Shown here one piece after another: positions 5,666 to 5,693 of a stretch of DNA of 5,693 bases. Below the pieces are notes generated by a model that was given only the letters and a program-made list of their open reading frames with translations, was not told where the DNA came from and searched no databases. The position numbers and the translations under genes were made by a program. Position 1 is the stretch's first letter. Every line of letters begins with the position of its first letter. The stretch is from Actinomycetota bacterium (GTDB lineage Bacteria > Actinomycetota > Humimicrobiia > Humimicrobiales > Humimicrobiaceae). The stretch is taken from NCBI GenBank assembly GCA_015711775.1, contig JACVJB010000083.1, forward strand, positions 1 through 5,693, in the 5' to 3' direction.

Positions 5666-5693
5666 CGCCTGAATTTAAGTTTCTGTCTGCCGG

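Overview
This window is a piece of the bacterial str/S10 ribosomal-protein super-operon, with every gene on the + strand. In order it holds the 3' end of tuf (EF-Tu), rpsJ (S10), rplC (L3), rplD (L4), rplW (L23), rplB (L2), rpsS (S19), rplV (L22), rpsC (S3), rplP (L16), rpmC (L29) and rpsQ (S17). It stops 28 bases after rpsQ, where rplN would normally follow. The order is the standard bacterial one and no gene is missing, inserted or broken. I found no mobile element, CRISPR array, RNA gene or sign of a novel accessory system.

The source is a bacterium of moderately low GC (roughly 40% from lines I counted). It uses AGA/AGG arginine and ATA isoleucine codons heavily and has mostly strong GGAGG-type Shine-Dalgarno sites. 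TTG initiates rpsJ, rplB, rplV and rpsQ. Lineage signals are mixed. The L3 motif SIGMCATP and the long Lys/Ala-rich L22 tail recall Actinomycetota. The L2 tail (LGYKTR followed by IIRRKKK) and the low GC recall Bacillota. I would not name a phylum; an AT-rich, poorly sampled Gram-positive-like lineage is a reasonable guess.

Layout: positions 1-463 are the end of the str-type block (tuf then rpsJ). Positions 464-664 form the only long spacer. It carries a 9-bp stem-loop followed by a near-consensus sigma-A promoter (TTGAAA, 17 bp, TATAAT) about 40 bases before rplC, so the S10 cluster proper seems to start at rplC rather than rpsJ. From rplC on, genes are packed with gaps of 12 to 61 bases or overlaps (rplD/rplW 14 nt, rplV/rpsC 1 nt), as expected for one polycistronic, translationally coupled message.

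Together the products build both subunits. L3, L4, L23, L2, L22, L16 and L29 belong to the 50S (peptidyl-transferase centre, tunnel and tunnel exit). S10, S19, S3 and S17 belong to the 30S (head, mRNA entry, early 16S assembly). EF-Tu delivers aminoacyl-tRNA to them.

Items worth a second look are the rpsJ/rplC boundary, a perfect 11-bp inverted repeat inside rplD, a hairpin that would cover the rpmC ribosome-binding site, and the repeat-bearing C-terminal extension of L22.
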